A DNA stretch of 64,000 bases from Bacteriovoracaceae bacterium (GCA_025210745.1 JAOARC010000012.1:24248-88247); one strand, 5' to 3'. Positions 46,068 through 55,533 are shown, counted from the first letter of the stretch. Made by a program: numbers and translations. Notes: a model not told the origin generated them from the sequence alone.

Positions 46068-48937
46068 TGAGAACGTTATTATTTATAATGACATTCATTC
46101 AATCAGCAATAGCTTCAAGCTATATTGTATACCCGACTTCTATTACTCAGGAAAAAACACTAATAAAGAATTCGCACTTTAAGTATGTTTATTCAAAAAA
46201 TGAAAGAAAGTTTCTTAGGATCTCTACAAAAAATGCTCTTATTTATTCAGGCAAACTAAGCAAGCTTAAAAAGTTATGCTTAGATTGTAAGATTGAGCAT
46301 AGATCACAGTTTAATTTTTATAATGCCTATGAGAATTATCAATGGAGTTTAAGTAATCAAGGAAAAGATGAAGTTAGATGGATAAGTGATATCGAAACTT
46401 TTATCAAAAAAGGTGTTAAAGGCGAAGATATAGGCTTTATTGATATTAATGAATTAAACAAGGTGAAAGTTGCTATTATTGATAGCGGTATCGATCTAAA
46501 GCATCCTGATCTAATAGGACAAATAAAAAGTCATCCTAAAGAATGTAGCGATCTAAAAAAATATCAAGCATGTCTTAGGACTCAAAGTGATAGAGATCGT
46601 TGTCATAAAGAGTATGCAAAAGTTGATCATGACAAAAATGGTTATCCTCTTGATTGTAATGGCTGGAATGTCACTGGAACTGATAACCCATTTAGTGAAG
46701 TTAGTGGTTCAGCTAAAATCACAGATAAAAATGGACATGGAACTCATGTAGCGGGAATTGTTGGAGCTAAAGATAATAGATTTGGTATAAAAGGTATTAT
46801 TCAAAATGTAGAGCTGATACCTGTACAAGTATCTATGAGCTCTAACTCTAGTGACAACGGAGAGCTTCCTACTGATAATATTGCTAAAGGAGTTCTTTAT
46901 GCCATAAGAGCAGGAGCACAAGTCATTAACCTATCTTTAGGATGGAGAATCAATCAAGACTCATTACTTATGAGACAGATGGTGGAGCTTGCTATAGAAA
47001 ATAATATTTTAGTAGTGGCTGCCGCTGGAAATGATGGACATGATGATGCTGTTTTTCCATGTTCATACAAAGGTGTTATTTGTGTTGGATCATATGATAT
47101 TGATGGAAAGCTAAGTCGCTTCTCTAATTTTGGTCCTCATGTTGATATAATAGCTCCAGGAACAAATATTCTAAGTACGTGGCCTACAAATAAAAGGTCT
47201 AGGTCTTTTACAGAAGATCCTAATTATGAACTTTTATCAGGAACATCACAGGCCGCTCCACATATTACAGGAATACTTGCAAAGATCATATCTTCAGGAA
47301 GATCAGCAAAGAGTGCAAAAAGTCTTTTATTTAAAGGTGCTAGAGCTAAAAACAAATCCTCTAAATATATCAAGTACGGAAATGCTTCCCTAAAAGAGTC
47401 TTTATTAGTTAAAGACTCAAGCGATATTTTAGATTTCACATCTTTTGGACCATTTTTATTTAATATTAATGGATCAAAACAAATCAAATTAAAACTAAAT
47501 AAAGCTGTATCAAAAAAGATAACTCTATTAGAAGCAAAAAATATTTCTTTTACATCCACGAATTGGATTTCTGATCAAGAAGGAAAGTTTTCTTTAACTG
47601 TAGATCAAATAGTAAAACCTCAAAAATCATTTTTTGCAAAGTTTAGAATAGGCATGCATGAGTCGTGGATACAGTTATCACCTATTACTATTGTTAATGA
47701 TAAAGTTAAAGACTCTATCCTCTATAAACTTAATATGCCAAGTGGTATTAGCCTCGACTTATATCGTAAATTTGAAAACTTTAATGTGGAAGATACGAAT
47801 GAATACCTCGGTATAAAAGATACAAAAGCTGGAAAGATGGTGGCCTTAGTTAAGTATGAAAATAATGAATATAAGCTAACAAGACCATTTAAAATTGATA
47901 ATAAAGATGAACTTATTATAAAGCTTAGTAAGGTTGATATTGATCTTGACGCAAAACCTGAATACGTTATTACAACAGTTGATTTAAAACTAGATACAAA
48001 AACAGCAAAGTTTTATGTTTTTGATAATAACTTTATGCCATCAAAACTTAAGATAACAAAAGATAATACTTTTGATAATGTCGTTACGACTCTTCCAGGA
48101 AGCTTTTTATGGCTTAAAGATAATAATAAAATGATTCCAACTTGGATCGGATATGGAAAGTCCACTATTAATGAACAAGTTAGTCCTTGGCTCGTTCCAC
48201 AAAACCTTACGCAAAACTATATCTATAAATTAACTTATGATGGTATAACGAATCTTAAAAACGAAAATGAGATTTTGCCTATTAGTTTTTTATATCAATC
48301 AAAAAAGAGTAAAAAAGCAGGAAGTGCTTATTATATAGAAGCATCAGGCTATGGTTTTTTCAAAACATATAGAGTAAAAAATACTTCTTCAGATACAAGT
48401 TATGACATTTCCTTAAATAACTATTTTAATTTTGCAGATACAAGAGCACTTCCTGTTAGCTCTACAGAAGATGACAATGCTTTTTATAGTATAGAGAGCT
48501 CAAATGGTAGTATTAATGTTATTGCATTAAATGTTTCTGATAAACTAGAAATAAAAAGAGAAAAAATCTCATTTGAAGGAAAATCGATTTTAAGAGTTTT
48601 AAGCTATGACTTAAACGGAAACTCTATTTCACAAAGCTTTAATAATTTAATTTTAAAAACAAAAGATCTATCTTTTTCAAAGAATGCATTTACTGATGGA
48701 AAAAGAATTAAGCACTATCTTCTAAAAACTAGGCCAGGAGTTGTTTTATCTAGCTCCCTTACACCTAACCTTGCCTCTCATGGAATCGCATTAAATGAAG
48801 GCTCTTTCATAGAAAGTTCTAATCTTCAAATCTATAACTCACCTGATTGCCAAGAAGTTGGAAATGAAGTTCAAAATAAACAAGATTTTTTAACTTTTAT
48901 TTGTAAAAACTCTCAAATCATCAAGATCAAATTGTAA
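46067..48937 (+). CDS. Large secreted subtilisin-family (S8) peptidase
   Basis: A 956-residue serine protease. Signal peptide MRTLLFIMTFIQSAIAS; a short propeptide with a Cys pair (CLDC); catalytic Asp139 (AIIDSGIDLKHPDL), His224 (NGHGTHVAGIVGA), Ser394 (SGTSQAAPHITG). Between Asp and His lies an insertion of about 60 residues with four cysteines and a calcium-type loop (DHDKNGYPLDCNGW). The C-terminal 530 residues are beta-rich and unrecognised, with propeller-like features (LDAKPEYVITTVDLK; SFLYQSKK). Translation is coupled to the 1056-residue protein by TAATG, suggesting substrate, chaperone or complex partner. Confidence 0.93.
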   Translation: MRTLLFIMTFIQSAIASSYIVYPTSITQEKTLIKNSHFKYVYSKNERKFLRISTKNALIYSGKLSKLKKLCLDCKIEHRSQFNFYNAYENYQWSLSNQGKDEVRWISDIETFIKKGVKGEDIGFIDINELNKVKVAIIDSGIDLKHPDLIGQIKSHPKECSDLKKYQACLRTQSDRDRCHKEYAKVDHDKNGYPLDCNGWNVTGTDNPFSEVSGSAKITDKNGHGTHVAGIVGAKDNRFGIKGIIQNVELIPVQVSMSSNSSDNGELPTDNIAKGVLYAIRAGAQVINLSLGWRINQDSLLMRQMVELAIENNILVVAAAGNDGHDDAVFPCSYKGVICVGSYDIDGKLSRFSNFGPHVDIIAPGTNILSTWPTNKRSRSFTEDPNYELLSGTSQAAPHITGILAKIISSGRSAKSAKSLLFKGARAKNKSSKYIKYGNASLKESLLVKDSSDILDFTSFGPFLFNINGSKQIKLKLNKAVSKKITLLEAKNISFTSTNWISDQEGKFSLTVDQIVKPQKSFFAKFRIGMHESWIQLSPITIVNDKVKDSILYKLNMPSGISLDLYRKFENFNVEDTNEYLGIKDTKAGKMVALVKYENNEYKLTRPFKIDNKDELIIKLSKVDIDLDAKPEYVITTVDLKLDTKTAKFYVFDNNFMPSKLKITKDNTFDNVVTTLPGSFLWLKDNNKMIPTWIGYGKSTINEQVSPWLVPQNLTQNYIYKLTYDGITNLKNENEILPISFLYQSKKSKKAGSAYYIEASGYGFFKTYRVKNTSSDTSYDISLNNYFNFADTRALPVSSTEDDNAFYSIESSNGSINVIALNVSDKLEIKREKISFEGKSILRVLSYDLNGNSISQSFNNLILKTKDLSFSKNAFTDGKRIKHYLLKTRPGVVLSSSLTPNLASHGIALNEGSFIESSNLQIYNSPDCQEVGNEVQNKQDFLTFICKNSQIIKIKL

Positions 48938-49149
48938 TTACCTAGAGTCACAGTGGCACCCATTATACTTCTAACCATAAGGAGCTGTGCATCATTTGAT
49001 AAGAAGAGCCTTTTTGACACCAATTTTTACAATAATTTCAAGTAATTTCAGTAAGTTTTTGTAAAACTATTTAAAATGCCAAACAAATTTAAATATATTA
49101 AAACTATATTATCTCAAGAACAATGAGAAACAAACAAGGGGTAAACAAA

Positions 49150-49716
49150 ATGAAAAAAACACTTTTAGGTTTAATTGCATTAATTATTGCGTCAACATCA
49201 TTAACATCTTGTCATACAACAACAACCGTAACTTATTATGAACCACAATGGTATTATAACTGTTATCCTGTTTATGACTACTGGGGATACTACCTATATG
49301 ACGAGTGTTACTGGGAGTACTATAATCAAGATGGATCTGTTAGCAAAGAGCTAGACTTAGTAGCTGAAGTTGCTGACAAAGAAGCTTTAATCTTAGAAAA
49401 AACGGCTTCTGTATATGCTGAAAAATTCTCTTTATCAGCTGATAAAGCTATGAAAATAGCTAAAAATGTAAAAGACTTTTCTGCACTTAGTGATAGAACA
49501 GAATCTGATATTGCTGCATTTGCTCAGAAGCTTTATGGGGTTAACCCATCGCAAGTTGTATCAGCTGTAGCATCTGCTCAAATTGGAATGAATGCTGATT
49601 TAGAAGCAGTAATTGAAAAAGCTGCTGTTAACTTTGAAACTTCAAAAGATAATATGAAAGCTATCATTAAAGAATTACACTCTAAAGCATTAGAAGATAG
49701 CGGAATTAGTTTATAA
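49150..49716 (+). CDS. Tyr-rich lipoprotein, unknown
   Basis: A 188-residue lipoprotein (MKKTLLGLIALIIASTSLTSC; lipobox LTSC). The first 45 mature residues are very rich in Tyr and Trp (YYEPQWYYNCYPVYDYWGYY ...), followed by a helical, Ala/Lys-rich domain (about 70-188: SADKAMKIAKNVKDFSAL; LEAVIEKAAVNFETSKD). The start at 49150 is set by AAGGGG eight bases upstream; an in-frame ATG at 49123 is less likely. The leader shares AGAACAATGA and AAGGGG with the gene at 39914. No family recognised; the aromatic region may bind sugar or peptidoglycan. Confidence 0.75.
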   Translation: MKKTLLGLIALIIASTSLTSCHTTTTVTYYEPQWYYNCYPVYDYWGYYLYDECYWEYYNQDGSVSKELDLVAEVADKEALILEKTASVYAEKFSLSADKAMKIAKNVKDFSALSDRTESDIAAFAQKLYGVNPSQVVSAVASAQIGMNADLEAVIEKAAVNFETSKDNMKAIIKELHSKALEDSGISL

Positions 49717-49741
49717 TTTAAAATCATAAGCACAAAAATTT

Positions 49742-49769
49742 GCCCTCAAAATTAATTGAGGGCTTTTTT
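49742..49769 (+). terminator. Intrinsic terminator
   Basis: GCCCTCAA and TTGAGGGC with a six-base loop and six T end the Tyr-rich lipoprotein transcript. Confidence 0.92.
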
Positions 49770-49780
49770 GTACCCCCAAA

Positions 49781-49823
49781 ATGACCTACTCGATCTAATA
49801 GATATTGAGTAGGTCATTTTTTT
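49781..49823 (+). terminator. Second, tandem intrinsic terminator
   Basis: ATGACCTACTC and GAGTAGGTCAT form an 11-bp stem with a 15-base loop and seven T, 12 bases after the first terminator. It ends 17 bases before sfsA, so the sfsA promoter must overlap its tail; TATAGTAT there may be the -10 box. Confidence 0.85.
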
Positions 49824-49839
49824 ATAGTATTTTGTAGTA

Positions 49840-50535
49840 ATGAAATTTAATAATACATATTTAGGTACTATTCAAAATAGATACAAAAGATTCTTAAGCG
49901 ATATAACTCTAGATAACGGAGAGCAAACCAATGCTCACGTTCCAAATACAGGTTCAATGAAGACATGCTGGGGTGAGAACTGGAAAATACTTGTATCAAA
50001 ATCAGATAATCCAAAAAGAAAACTAAAATACACTTTAGAGCTTACTCATAATGGCGATTCTTGGATAAGTGTTAATACTTCTGTCACAAATAAATTAGTA
50101 CATGAAGCCCTACTTAATAATAAAATTAAAGAACTTAAAGAGTATTCAAATATAAAACCAGAACAAAAGATCTTAGATTCTAGAATTGATTTTTTGCTTA
50201 CGGATGATAAGGAAAATGAATGCTGGGTTGAAGTTAAAAATGTTACCCTAAAAGGTGAAAATGGTATTGCCCTTTTTCCTGATAGTGTATCTACTCGTGG
50301 ACAAAAGCATTTAAAAGATTTAACTCAAATTGTTAAAAGTGGAAAAAAAGCAGTTATGTTCTACGTTATTAATAGAACTGATGTTAAAAGTTTTTCACCG
50401 GCAATAGAAATAGACCCTACATATACACAGCTTTTAAAAGAAGCAAAAGAAGCTGGAGTAGAAGTTTTAGCCTACCAAACTTATATTGATGAAAATGAAA
50501 TTTATATTGATAAGAAAATTAAAATAAATATATGA
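49840..50535 (+). CDS. sfsA: DNA/RNA nuclease SfsA
   Basis: A 231-residue SfsA-family protein (sugar fermentation stimulation protein; OB-fold plus PD-(D/E)XK nuclease). Seen are RYKRFLSDI, AHVPNTGSM, the IDFLL ... CWVEVKNVTL nuclease core (Asp, Glu-X-Lys), LFPDSVSTRGQKHLKDL and AVMFYVINRTDV. Length is normal. There is no Shine-Dalgarno sequence; see the -10 box in the terminator tail. It overlaps the NadD-like gene by four bases (ATGA). Confidence 0.93.
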   Translation: MKFNNTYLGTIQNRYKRFLSDITLDNGEQTNAHVPNTGSMKTCWGENWKILVSKSDNPKRKLKYTLELTHNGDSWISVNTSVTNKLVHEALLNNKIKELKEYSNIKPEQKILDSRIDFLLTDDKENECWVEVKNVTLKGENGIALFPDSVSTRGQKHLKDLTQIVKSGKKAVMFYVINRTDVKSFSPAIEIDPTYTQLLKEAKEAGVEVLAYQTYIDENEIYIDKKIKINI

Positions 50536-51035
50536 GCTTAATTGAATTTATAAAAAATATTAATCCTAAAGGAGAAATCCTCTACTTTGGTGGAAGTTTT
50601 AATCCTTGGCATGAAGGTCATAGTGAATGCATTAGAAAAGCTCCCAAAGATGCTACAATTATTGTAATTCCAGATCATAATCCACAAAAAGAAATTAATA
50701 CAAAAGAATACAGCTTAAATGAAAGCTATATAAAATCTCTTCACAAAAATGTTTATATCTATAAAGGCTTTTTTTTAAAAAAGAAAAAAAATCCTACTTA
50801 TAAATGGATAACTCAGGTAAAAAAAGAGTTTTCGAATTTAAAGCATAGTTTCTTAATGGGATATGACTCATATGAAAACTTAAAAAGCTGGATTCAATTT
50901 GAAACAATATTGAATAACCTTAACAAGCTTTATGTGTTAAATAGAGAAAATCAAATGTGTGAGAATTATTACAATATTAAAACGATCTTTTTAGGTCCAC
51001 ATGATTTTGAACAACTTGCTAGCTCTAAGCTCTAA
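50532..51035 (+). CDS. NadD-like nucleotidyltransferase, shortened
   Basis: A 167-residue nucleotidyltransferase of the NadD/HIGH superfamily: YFGGSFNPWHEGH is the ATP-binding motif, IVIPDHNPQKE and LMGYDSYENLKSWIQFETIL match the nicotinate-mononucleotide adenylyltransferase middle region. It ends at ASSKL, where complete NadD proteins have the ISSTDIR motif and a further C-terminal helix, so it is about 30 residues short. It is therefore either a derived enzyme or one with another substrate. It is translationally coupled to sfsA by ATGA. Confidence 0.75.
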   Translation: MSLIEFIKNINPKGEILYFGGSFNPWHEGHSECIRKAPKDATIIVIPDHNPQKEINTKEYSLNESYIKSLHKNVYIYKGFFLKKKKNPTYKWITQVKKEFSNLKHSFLMGYDSYENLKSWIQFETILNNLNKLYVLNRENQMCENYYNIKTIFLGPHDFEQLASSKL

Positions 51036-51139
51036 CTTAAGTTCAAACAACTAAACGCATCACAACATACTTCTTTAATTTAGAGAACTTACACAATGAG
51101 TCCTATTAGGTTTATTGCATAAAATATTTATCTAACACC

Positions 51140-51174
51140 ATATTGTTGCATTTTTTTGCAACAATATGTATTAT
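51140..51174 (+). promoter_or_regulatory. Promoter with palindromic operator of the toxin-antitoxin pair
   Basis: ATATTGTTGCA (51140-51150) and TGCAACAATAT (51157-51167) form a perfect 11-bp inverted repeat with a six-base spacer. It overlaps a promoter: TTGCAT (51146-51151), 17 bases, TATTAT (51169-51174). This is the classic layout for autorepression by the antitoxin. Confidence 0.75.
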
Positions 51175-51190
51175 TAGAAGGTAGATAAGT

Positions 51191-51496
51191 GTGAGAGAAA
51201 AATACTATATAGATATGATTCTAATAAACAATAGAATTATTGATCAACCTATAATAGATCCTCACACAAAAAAACATAAAGATCATATTGATCATAGTTT
51301 AATAAAAGAAGTCGTGTTGAGCTTACATGGAGATCAATATATCCCAGTAGCTAGAAAAGATGATTTCTTATATTTTGCGACAAATATAAATTATAATAAC
51401 TCTTTTTATAAGCTAGTATGGCTTCTTCAAGACTATGAAACTTATATTGGTGTCATTACTCTTTACAAAGACAGGAGAATAAATGAAATTTCCTAA
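51191..51496 (+). CDS. Putative type II toxin
   Basis: A 101-residue protein starting with GTG (AAGG nine bases upstream). The C-terminal half (DDFLYFATNINYNNSFYKLVWLLQD ... YIGVITLYKDRRI) has the beta-strand pattern and final ITxYKDR wording seen in DUF4258/RelE-like toxins. It overlaps the following helix-turn-helix gene by 14 bases and has a palindromic operator upstream, which supports a toxin-antitoxin role more strongly than the sequence itself. Family is uncertain. Confidence 0.6.
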   Translation: MREKYYIDMILINNRIIDQPIIDPHTKKHKDHIDHSLIKEVVLSLHGDQYIPVARKDDFLYFATNINYNNSFYKLVWLLQDYETYIGVITLYKDRRINEIS

Positions 51497-51800
51497 AAAC
51501 AAAGATATTCATAGTTTCTTAAACTCTCTTTGCGAAGATGACTTTTCAAACTCACTAAAAGCAAATGCAACACATGTTGAAAGGGTTAAATATGAACTAT
51601 GCAAAAGGTTTGTTATATACTTAAGAGATGAAAATATGACTCAAAGTACTTTAGCAAAAAAACTTGATATAGATCGTTCTCGAATTAATTGGATTGTAAA
51701 ATATAGAATTGAACACTTTACGATTGATAAGCTTTATTATCTATATAATAAGTTAGATCCAGATTTTGAATTAATATTAAGTAGGCCCTATAAAAAATAG
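51483..51800 (+). CDS. XRE/HigA-type antitoxin
   Basis: A 105-residue DNA-binding protein with an XRE helix-turn-helix in its middle: FVIYLRDENMTQSTLAKKLD, IDRSRINWIVKYR, FTIDKLYYLYNKL. The order toxin-antitoxin, as in HigBA, and the palindromic operator fit autoregulation. AGGAGA precedes the ATG inside the toxin gene. It ends inside a short inverted repeat at 51782-51806. Confidence 0.8.
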   Translation: MKFPKNKDIHSFLNSLCEDDFSNSLKANATHVERVKYELCKRFVIYLRDENMTQSTLAKKLDIDRSRINWIVKYRIEHFTIDKLYYLYNKLDPDFELILSRPYKK

Positions 51801-51806
51801 GGCCTA
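51782..51806. terminator. Inverted repeat between antitoxin and metalloprotease
   Basis: TAGGCCCTAT and ATAGGGCCTA with a five-A loop form a perfect 10-bp stem between the convergent genes, overlapping the antitoxin stop. There is no T-run on either side, so it may be an mRNA 3'-end stabiliser or weak terminator. Confidence 0.45.
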
Positions 51807-51813
51807 TCGAACA

Positions 51814-54800
51814 TTAGATATTTGAATAATACTGATGTCTTGGTAGACGCTTTAATTGAGACTTATAGTAATCAACTAATTCATCTGTAATTGTTAGACC
51901 TTTAATATGTTCTAAAAGATCTATGTCTAAAGCAAACATTTCTTTAACAGCATCAGAAGCACCTTGCGGCGGAGTATTCATGATACCTTTTTTAAGTTCC
52001 ATTAAAGAAATTAACTTTTCTTCACCCTTAGCAAATACTGATTCAATAATCATAACCATCATTGGGTTAAAGTTATCATTTAAGATTTGCTTTCTTTGCT
52101 CTTCACGAACTTGTGGGTTTGTTAAAAGCCCATATAGTGCTTCTTGTAATCCTATAGGAAAAGTAAAATAAATAGCTTCATCTTGCTCTAACCCTTCTGG
52201 TGCATCAGGCTCAGTTCTAAGTTTAATAACCTTTGCAATATCTTCTTTTGTATAAGTTTTAAGCTTATCTGAGTTCTTAATTACTTTTAATAAGATACTT
52301 CCTAATACATTTTCTTTTGTTGCACCATAAGAATACTCTCCATCAGTATAGTAAATTGTACTACCTGCTTCATCTAGCGGAGTATAGCTTGGAATTTTTT
52401 TTATACTAGCAAAGTTAATAGTAGCATATGCCTTATCTAAAATATCATCACCAACACTTAGTCCATCAGATATTGACTGTTTTAAAATAAGCTCATTTAA
52501 ATTTGTTTTTCCACTTCTTGGCATGCCAAAAAAGCTTTTTACCCAGCCAAAGTGGCTTACTACTTGATCTACTTTATAATCATTTCCAAGAACATATGGT
52601 AACGAAAACTCCTGATATTTATTTGTAACAAACTTAACTGGGTTAGCTAATTTCTCTCCTAAAGTAATATGAGATAAATAATTTGCCATTTGAGATCCAA
52701 TTGAATCGATATCAACTAAAGCTCCCTGGTTTTCATCATTAGCTCCTCTATTTGAAGTTCTTGTAAATAAGAATTTCATGGCCAAAGCTTTATCGATCCA
52801 GATACCTCTTACATCCCTATCAGAAGAGTACTTATTGACCGGGTCAATCCCCTTAATACCGTTTAAGTATTTTCCCGTTTCTCCAATAACGAATAGTCCT
52901 TTTTCTTTTAAAGCACTTTGTACTTTTGGATCATAACATCTTGTTGGAACAGTTTTCATCGAAAACTTAGCTTCATCAAAAATGTCAGCTAGTTTCATAA
53001 TTTGCGTCACAATACCTGCTTTTGGCCCTACGGCACATAGATGATCAGGCGTCTTTAATAAGTCGATAAAGAAAGTACCTACTAAAGTTGCTGCATCAAT
53101 TCTATCTTTGATCATTCCACAAATATCAGGGTTTCCTTCTGTTTGAGCGGGATTACATCCACCGGCCATAACTTGTTGTCCAAATATATCAACAAATCTT
53201 TCATAATCTTCATAGATATCTCTCATAGAGTAGAATTCTCTGTACCTAGAAATTAAGTAATCAACTAAACCAAATGTATTAAACTCATTTTTTCCATCTC
53301 TATAATTTCTATACTTATAATAAGCTTTATATTTATCAATTTTGTGCTGAGCAATTTCAGTTAATGTTGTACCTTCATCAAACCTGCTACAGTTTGTATT
53401 TAACCCTGCATTTCCATCTGTACAGAACTGGTATTCTTTTAAGTTTGGAATTGCCTGAGTCGCAGCATATAACGAATCACCTTTTTTAAGCTTAACAACC
53501 TTATTAGGATCATCTTTAACCTCTAATTCTCTAGCATAAGCAAATCTTAAAGCAGCAAGATCATACTTTCCAAATGCTGCTAGTTCATTAAAGTTAGAAA
53601 ATGCATAATCCATAACAGATGAATAAGCAGGAGCTGATTTCATTCCAAAAGACTTTGCTTCTTTATCTGTATAGAAGTTTTTCTTATCAAATGATCCAGC
53701 AAAGTTATGTCTTAAACCTAAGTTATGCCCAAGTTCATGGATAAAAGTTGAAATATAAGATTCAACTAGAACAATATTTGTTACTGCTTTCTTTTGAGCT
53801 TTTGTTAACTTATTCCATCTTTTTAATGTTTTATCTGGATTTAAAATACCTTTAATATTAGTAATTGACTTAGGTATATTTTTAACAGTACCACCTACTT
53901 CAAAAAACTCTGGAGCATGATCACAATCTAAGTGATATCCTCTTTCATTCGCTTCTTTCATTGTAGCTTGCTTATGAAGTTCGTTCACTCCTTCAAAGTT
54001 AGAGTCTAATAGTACTTTGTACTCTAGTTTTCTATTGACCTTTTCTTTTAAAAGGCTTGATACATACTGTTTTTTATCAATTTTTTCTAAGTTAACATTT
54101 GTGGCCTTAGCAAAAGCTAAAATCTTTTCTACATCAGCTGGAGTAGCTGAAGGCTTTGACTCTTCCTTTTTTGGAAGATCTTTTATTCCATAAGATTCAA
54201 CTATTGATTCTGGTAAGTTATCAAGAGCACTTTTATCAAATGCTACTTCTAGTTCAAGCTTTTTATCTTTAGCTAGCTCTTCTTTGATCTTATTAACTTT
54301 TCTTTTTTCAGAAAGATCAACCGCTGAGCTATAAACTCTTCTAACTGTTGAAGTTAAAACACCACCATACATATTAGTGTGGGCCTGAACAATTTCTCCT
54401 GTAAGTGGATTCGATACTGATGGGCCATAGCCTAGTAGACCATTTGCAAGAGGATCATCAATTAATACAACAGTATTGTATCTTAGATCTCCAGGAGATA
54501 CCCCTTTACCTTTTCCTTTTTGCTGAACCATTTTAAGCTTAAAAGGAATATTTGCTTTTGCAAAACCTTTATTCATAATTTCAGTAGCTTTAAATGTTGC
54601 ATCTAAAAGGTGTTTGTTTTTCTTTTTATTAAAAGACTTACTTAAATAATAAACAAGCTCTCCATTTTTTCTATTAGGAGCAAATCTATTTAAAAGGAAT
54701 TTTCTTTCAGGTCTTTGAGAATCATAATGATCCTCTAAAACTGTTTCTTTATTTTTAAAGAATCCAAAGATATCTTGATCTTCTAATGGATAATCAACTG

Positions 54801-55533
54801 GCTCATATCCCTTTGTTGCTAGTTGGTCTAATTCAACAATTGAATAGAAAAACCTTACTTTAAAAGAGTTATAAGATAATTTATCATTATAATAATTAGA
54901 ACTAATACACTCCCACGAGTTTTTAAGCTTATACGTCTTTTCTAATTCAACATTGATAACACCATTAGAAACCTCATAATCCACAAGCTTAACACCATCT
55001 TTAACTTTTGTAATACAATCATCACCTTCAACATTTGCAAGATCTAACATATTAACTTCTTCAACATTCATATTTGCAAAATCAGGTTTAAAGAAACCTT
55101 TTTGGTTCCATTCAAGATCCTTATTTTCCTCTTCTTTATTTGTACAATCTCCATACTCATCCTCAGTACATCTAAAGTCTTGAAACTCACCAGGAATTGT
55201 TAATACAGGAGTATCATTTAAGTCATTATCAGAGTATCTATCATCTTTTTCAACTTCTACAACTCTAAGACCATCTTTTGACCACTTAATATTAACTAGC
55301 TTTTCATCCCCTTGGTAAAAAGGATTTGCAGACTTAACCTGCATTGGAGTTCCAAGTGTCATTGGTACATAAAGATACTTAACAGGTTTTCCCTTAGCAT
55401 CATGAGTTTTAAAAGCTTTAACGCTTTCAAGTTCTGGTACCTTGTAAACAGTATCAAACTCTTTTTTCTTGGCACAACTACTAAAAAATGTAGCTGCTGA
55501 TAAAGTAATTAATAAGACCTTGCTTTTTTTCAT
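51814..55533 (-). CDS. Zinc-dependent metalloprotease lipoprotein
   Basis: A 1239-residue lipoprotein (MKKSKVLLITLSAATFFSSC; lipobox FSSC). The metzincin-type zinc motif HELGHNLGLRH is near residue 599, followed by a Met-turn-like SSVMDYAF; the flanking sequence (STFIHELG ... RHNFAGSFDKKNF, ALRFAYARE) matches the DUF5117/DUF4953 metalloprotease family. About 550 residues of N-terminal beta-rich sequence precede it and a long helical C-terminus follows. It starts 12 bases after the barrel gene and shares its sigma-54-type promoter. Probably outer-membrane anchored; substrates unknown. Confidence 0.92.
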   Translation of the reverse strand: MKKSKVLLITLSAATFFSSCAKKKEFDTVYKVPELESVKAFKTHDAKGKPVKYLYVPMTLGTPMQVKSANPFYQGDEKLVNIKWSKDGLRVVEVEKDDRYSDNDLNDTPVLTIPGEFQDFRCTEDEYGDCTNKEEENKDLEWNQKGFFKPDFANMNVEEVNMLDLANVEGDDCITKVKDGVKLVDYEVSNGVINVELEKTYKLKNSWECISSNYYNDKLSYNSFKVRFFYSIVELDQLATKGYEPVDYPLEDQDIFGFFKNKETVLEDHYDSQRPERKFLLNRFAPNRKNGELVYYLSKSFNKKKNKHLLDATFKATEIMNKGFAKANIPFKLKMVQQKGKGKGVSPGDLRYNTVVLIDDPLANGLLGYGPSVSNPLTGEIVQAHTNMYGGVLTSTVRRVYSSAVDLSEKRKVNKIKEELAKDKKLELEVAFDKSALDNLPESIVESYGIKDLPKKEESKPSATPADVEKILAFAKATNVNLEKIDKKQYVSSLLKEKVNRKLEYKVLLDSNFEGVNELHKQATMKEANERGYHLDCDHAPEFFEVGGTVKNIPKSITNIKGILNPDKTLKRWNKLTKAQKKAVTNIVLVESYISTFIHELGHNLGLRHNFAGSFDKKNFYTDKEAKSFGMKSAPAYSSVMDYAFSNFNELAAFGKYDLAALRFAYARELEVKDDPNKVVKLKKGDSLYAATQAIPNLKEYQFCTDGNAGLNTNCSRFDEGTTLTEIAQHKIDKYKAYYKYRNYRDGKNEFNTFGLVDYLISRYREFYSMRDIYEDYERFVDIFGQQVMAGGCNPAQTEGNPDICGMIKDRIDAATLVGTFFIDLLKTPDHLCAVGPKAGIVTQIMKLADIFDEAKFSMKTVPTRCYDPKVQSALKEKGLFVIGETGKYLNGIKGIDPVNKYSSDRDVRGIWIDKALAMKFLFTRTSNRGANDENQGALVDIDSIGSQMANYLSHITLGEKLANPVKFVTNKYQEFSLPYVLGNDYKVDQVVSHFGWVKSFFGMPRSGKTNLNELILKQSISDGLSVGDDILDKAYATINFASIKKIPSYTPLDEAGSTIYYTDGEYSYGATKENVLGSILLKVIKNSDKLKTYTKEDIAKVIKLRTEPDAPEGLEQDEAIYFTFPIGLQEALYGLLTNPQVREEQRKQILNDNFNPMMVMIIESVFAKGEEKLISLMELKKGIMNTPPQGASDAVKEMFALDIDLLEHIKGLTITDELVDYYKSQLKRLPRHQYYSNI

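Noticed and set aside
48948..48966. GTGGCACCCATTATACTT as a sigma-54 promoter of the Tyr-rich lipoprotein
   Set aside because: AC instead of GC at the required ten-base distance, and about 180 bp before the gene.
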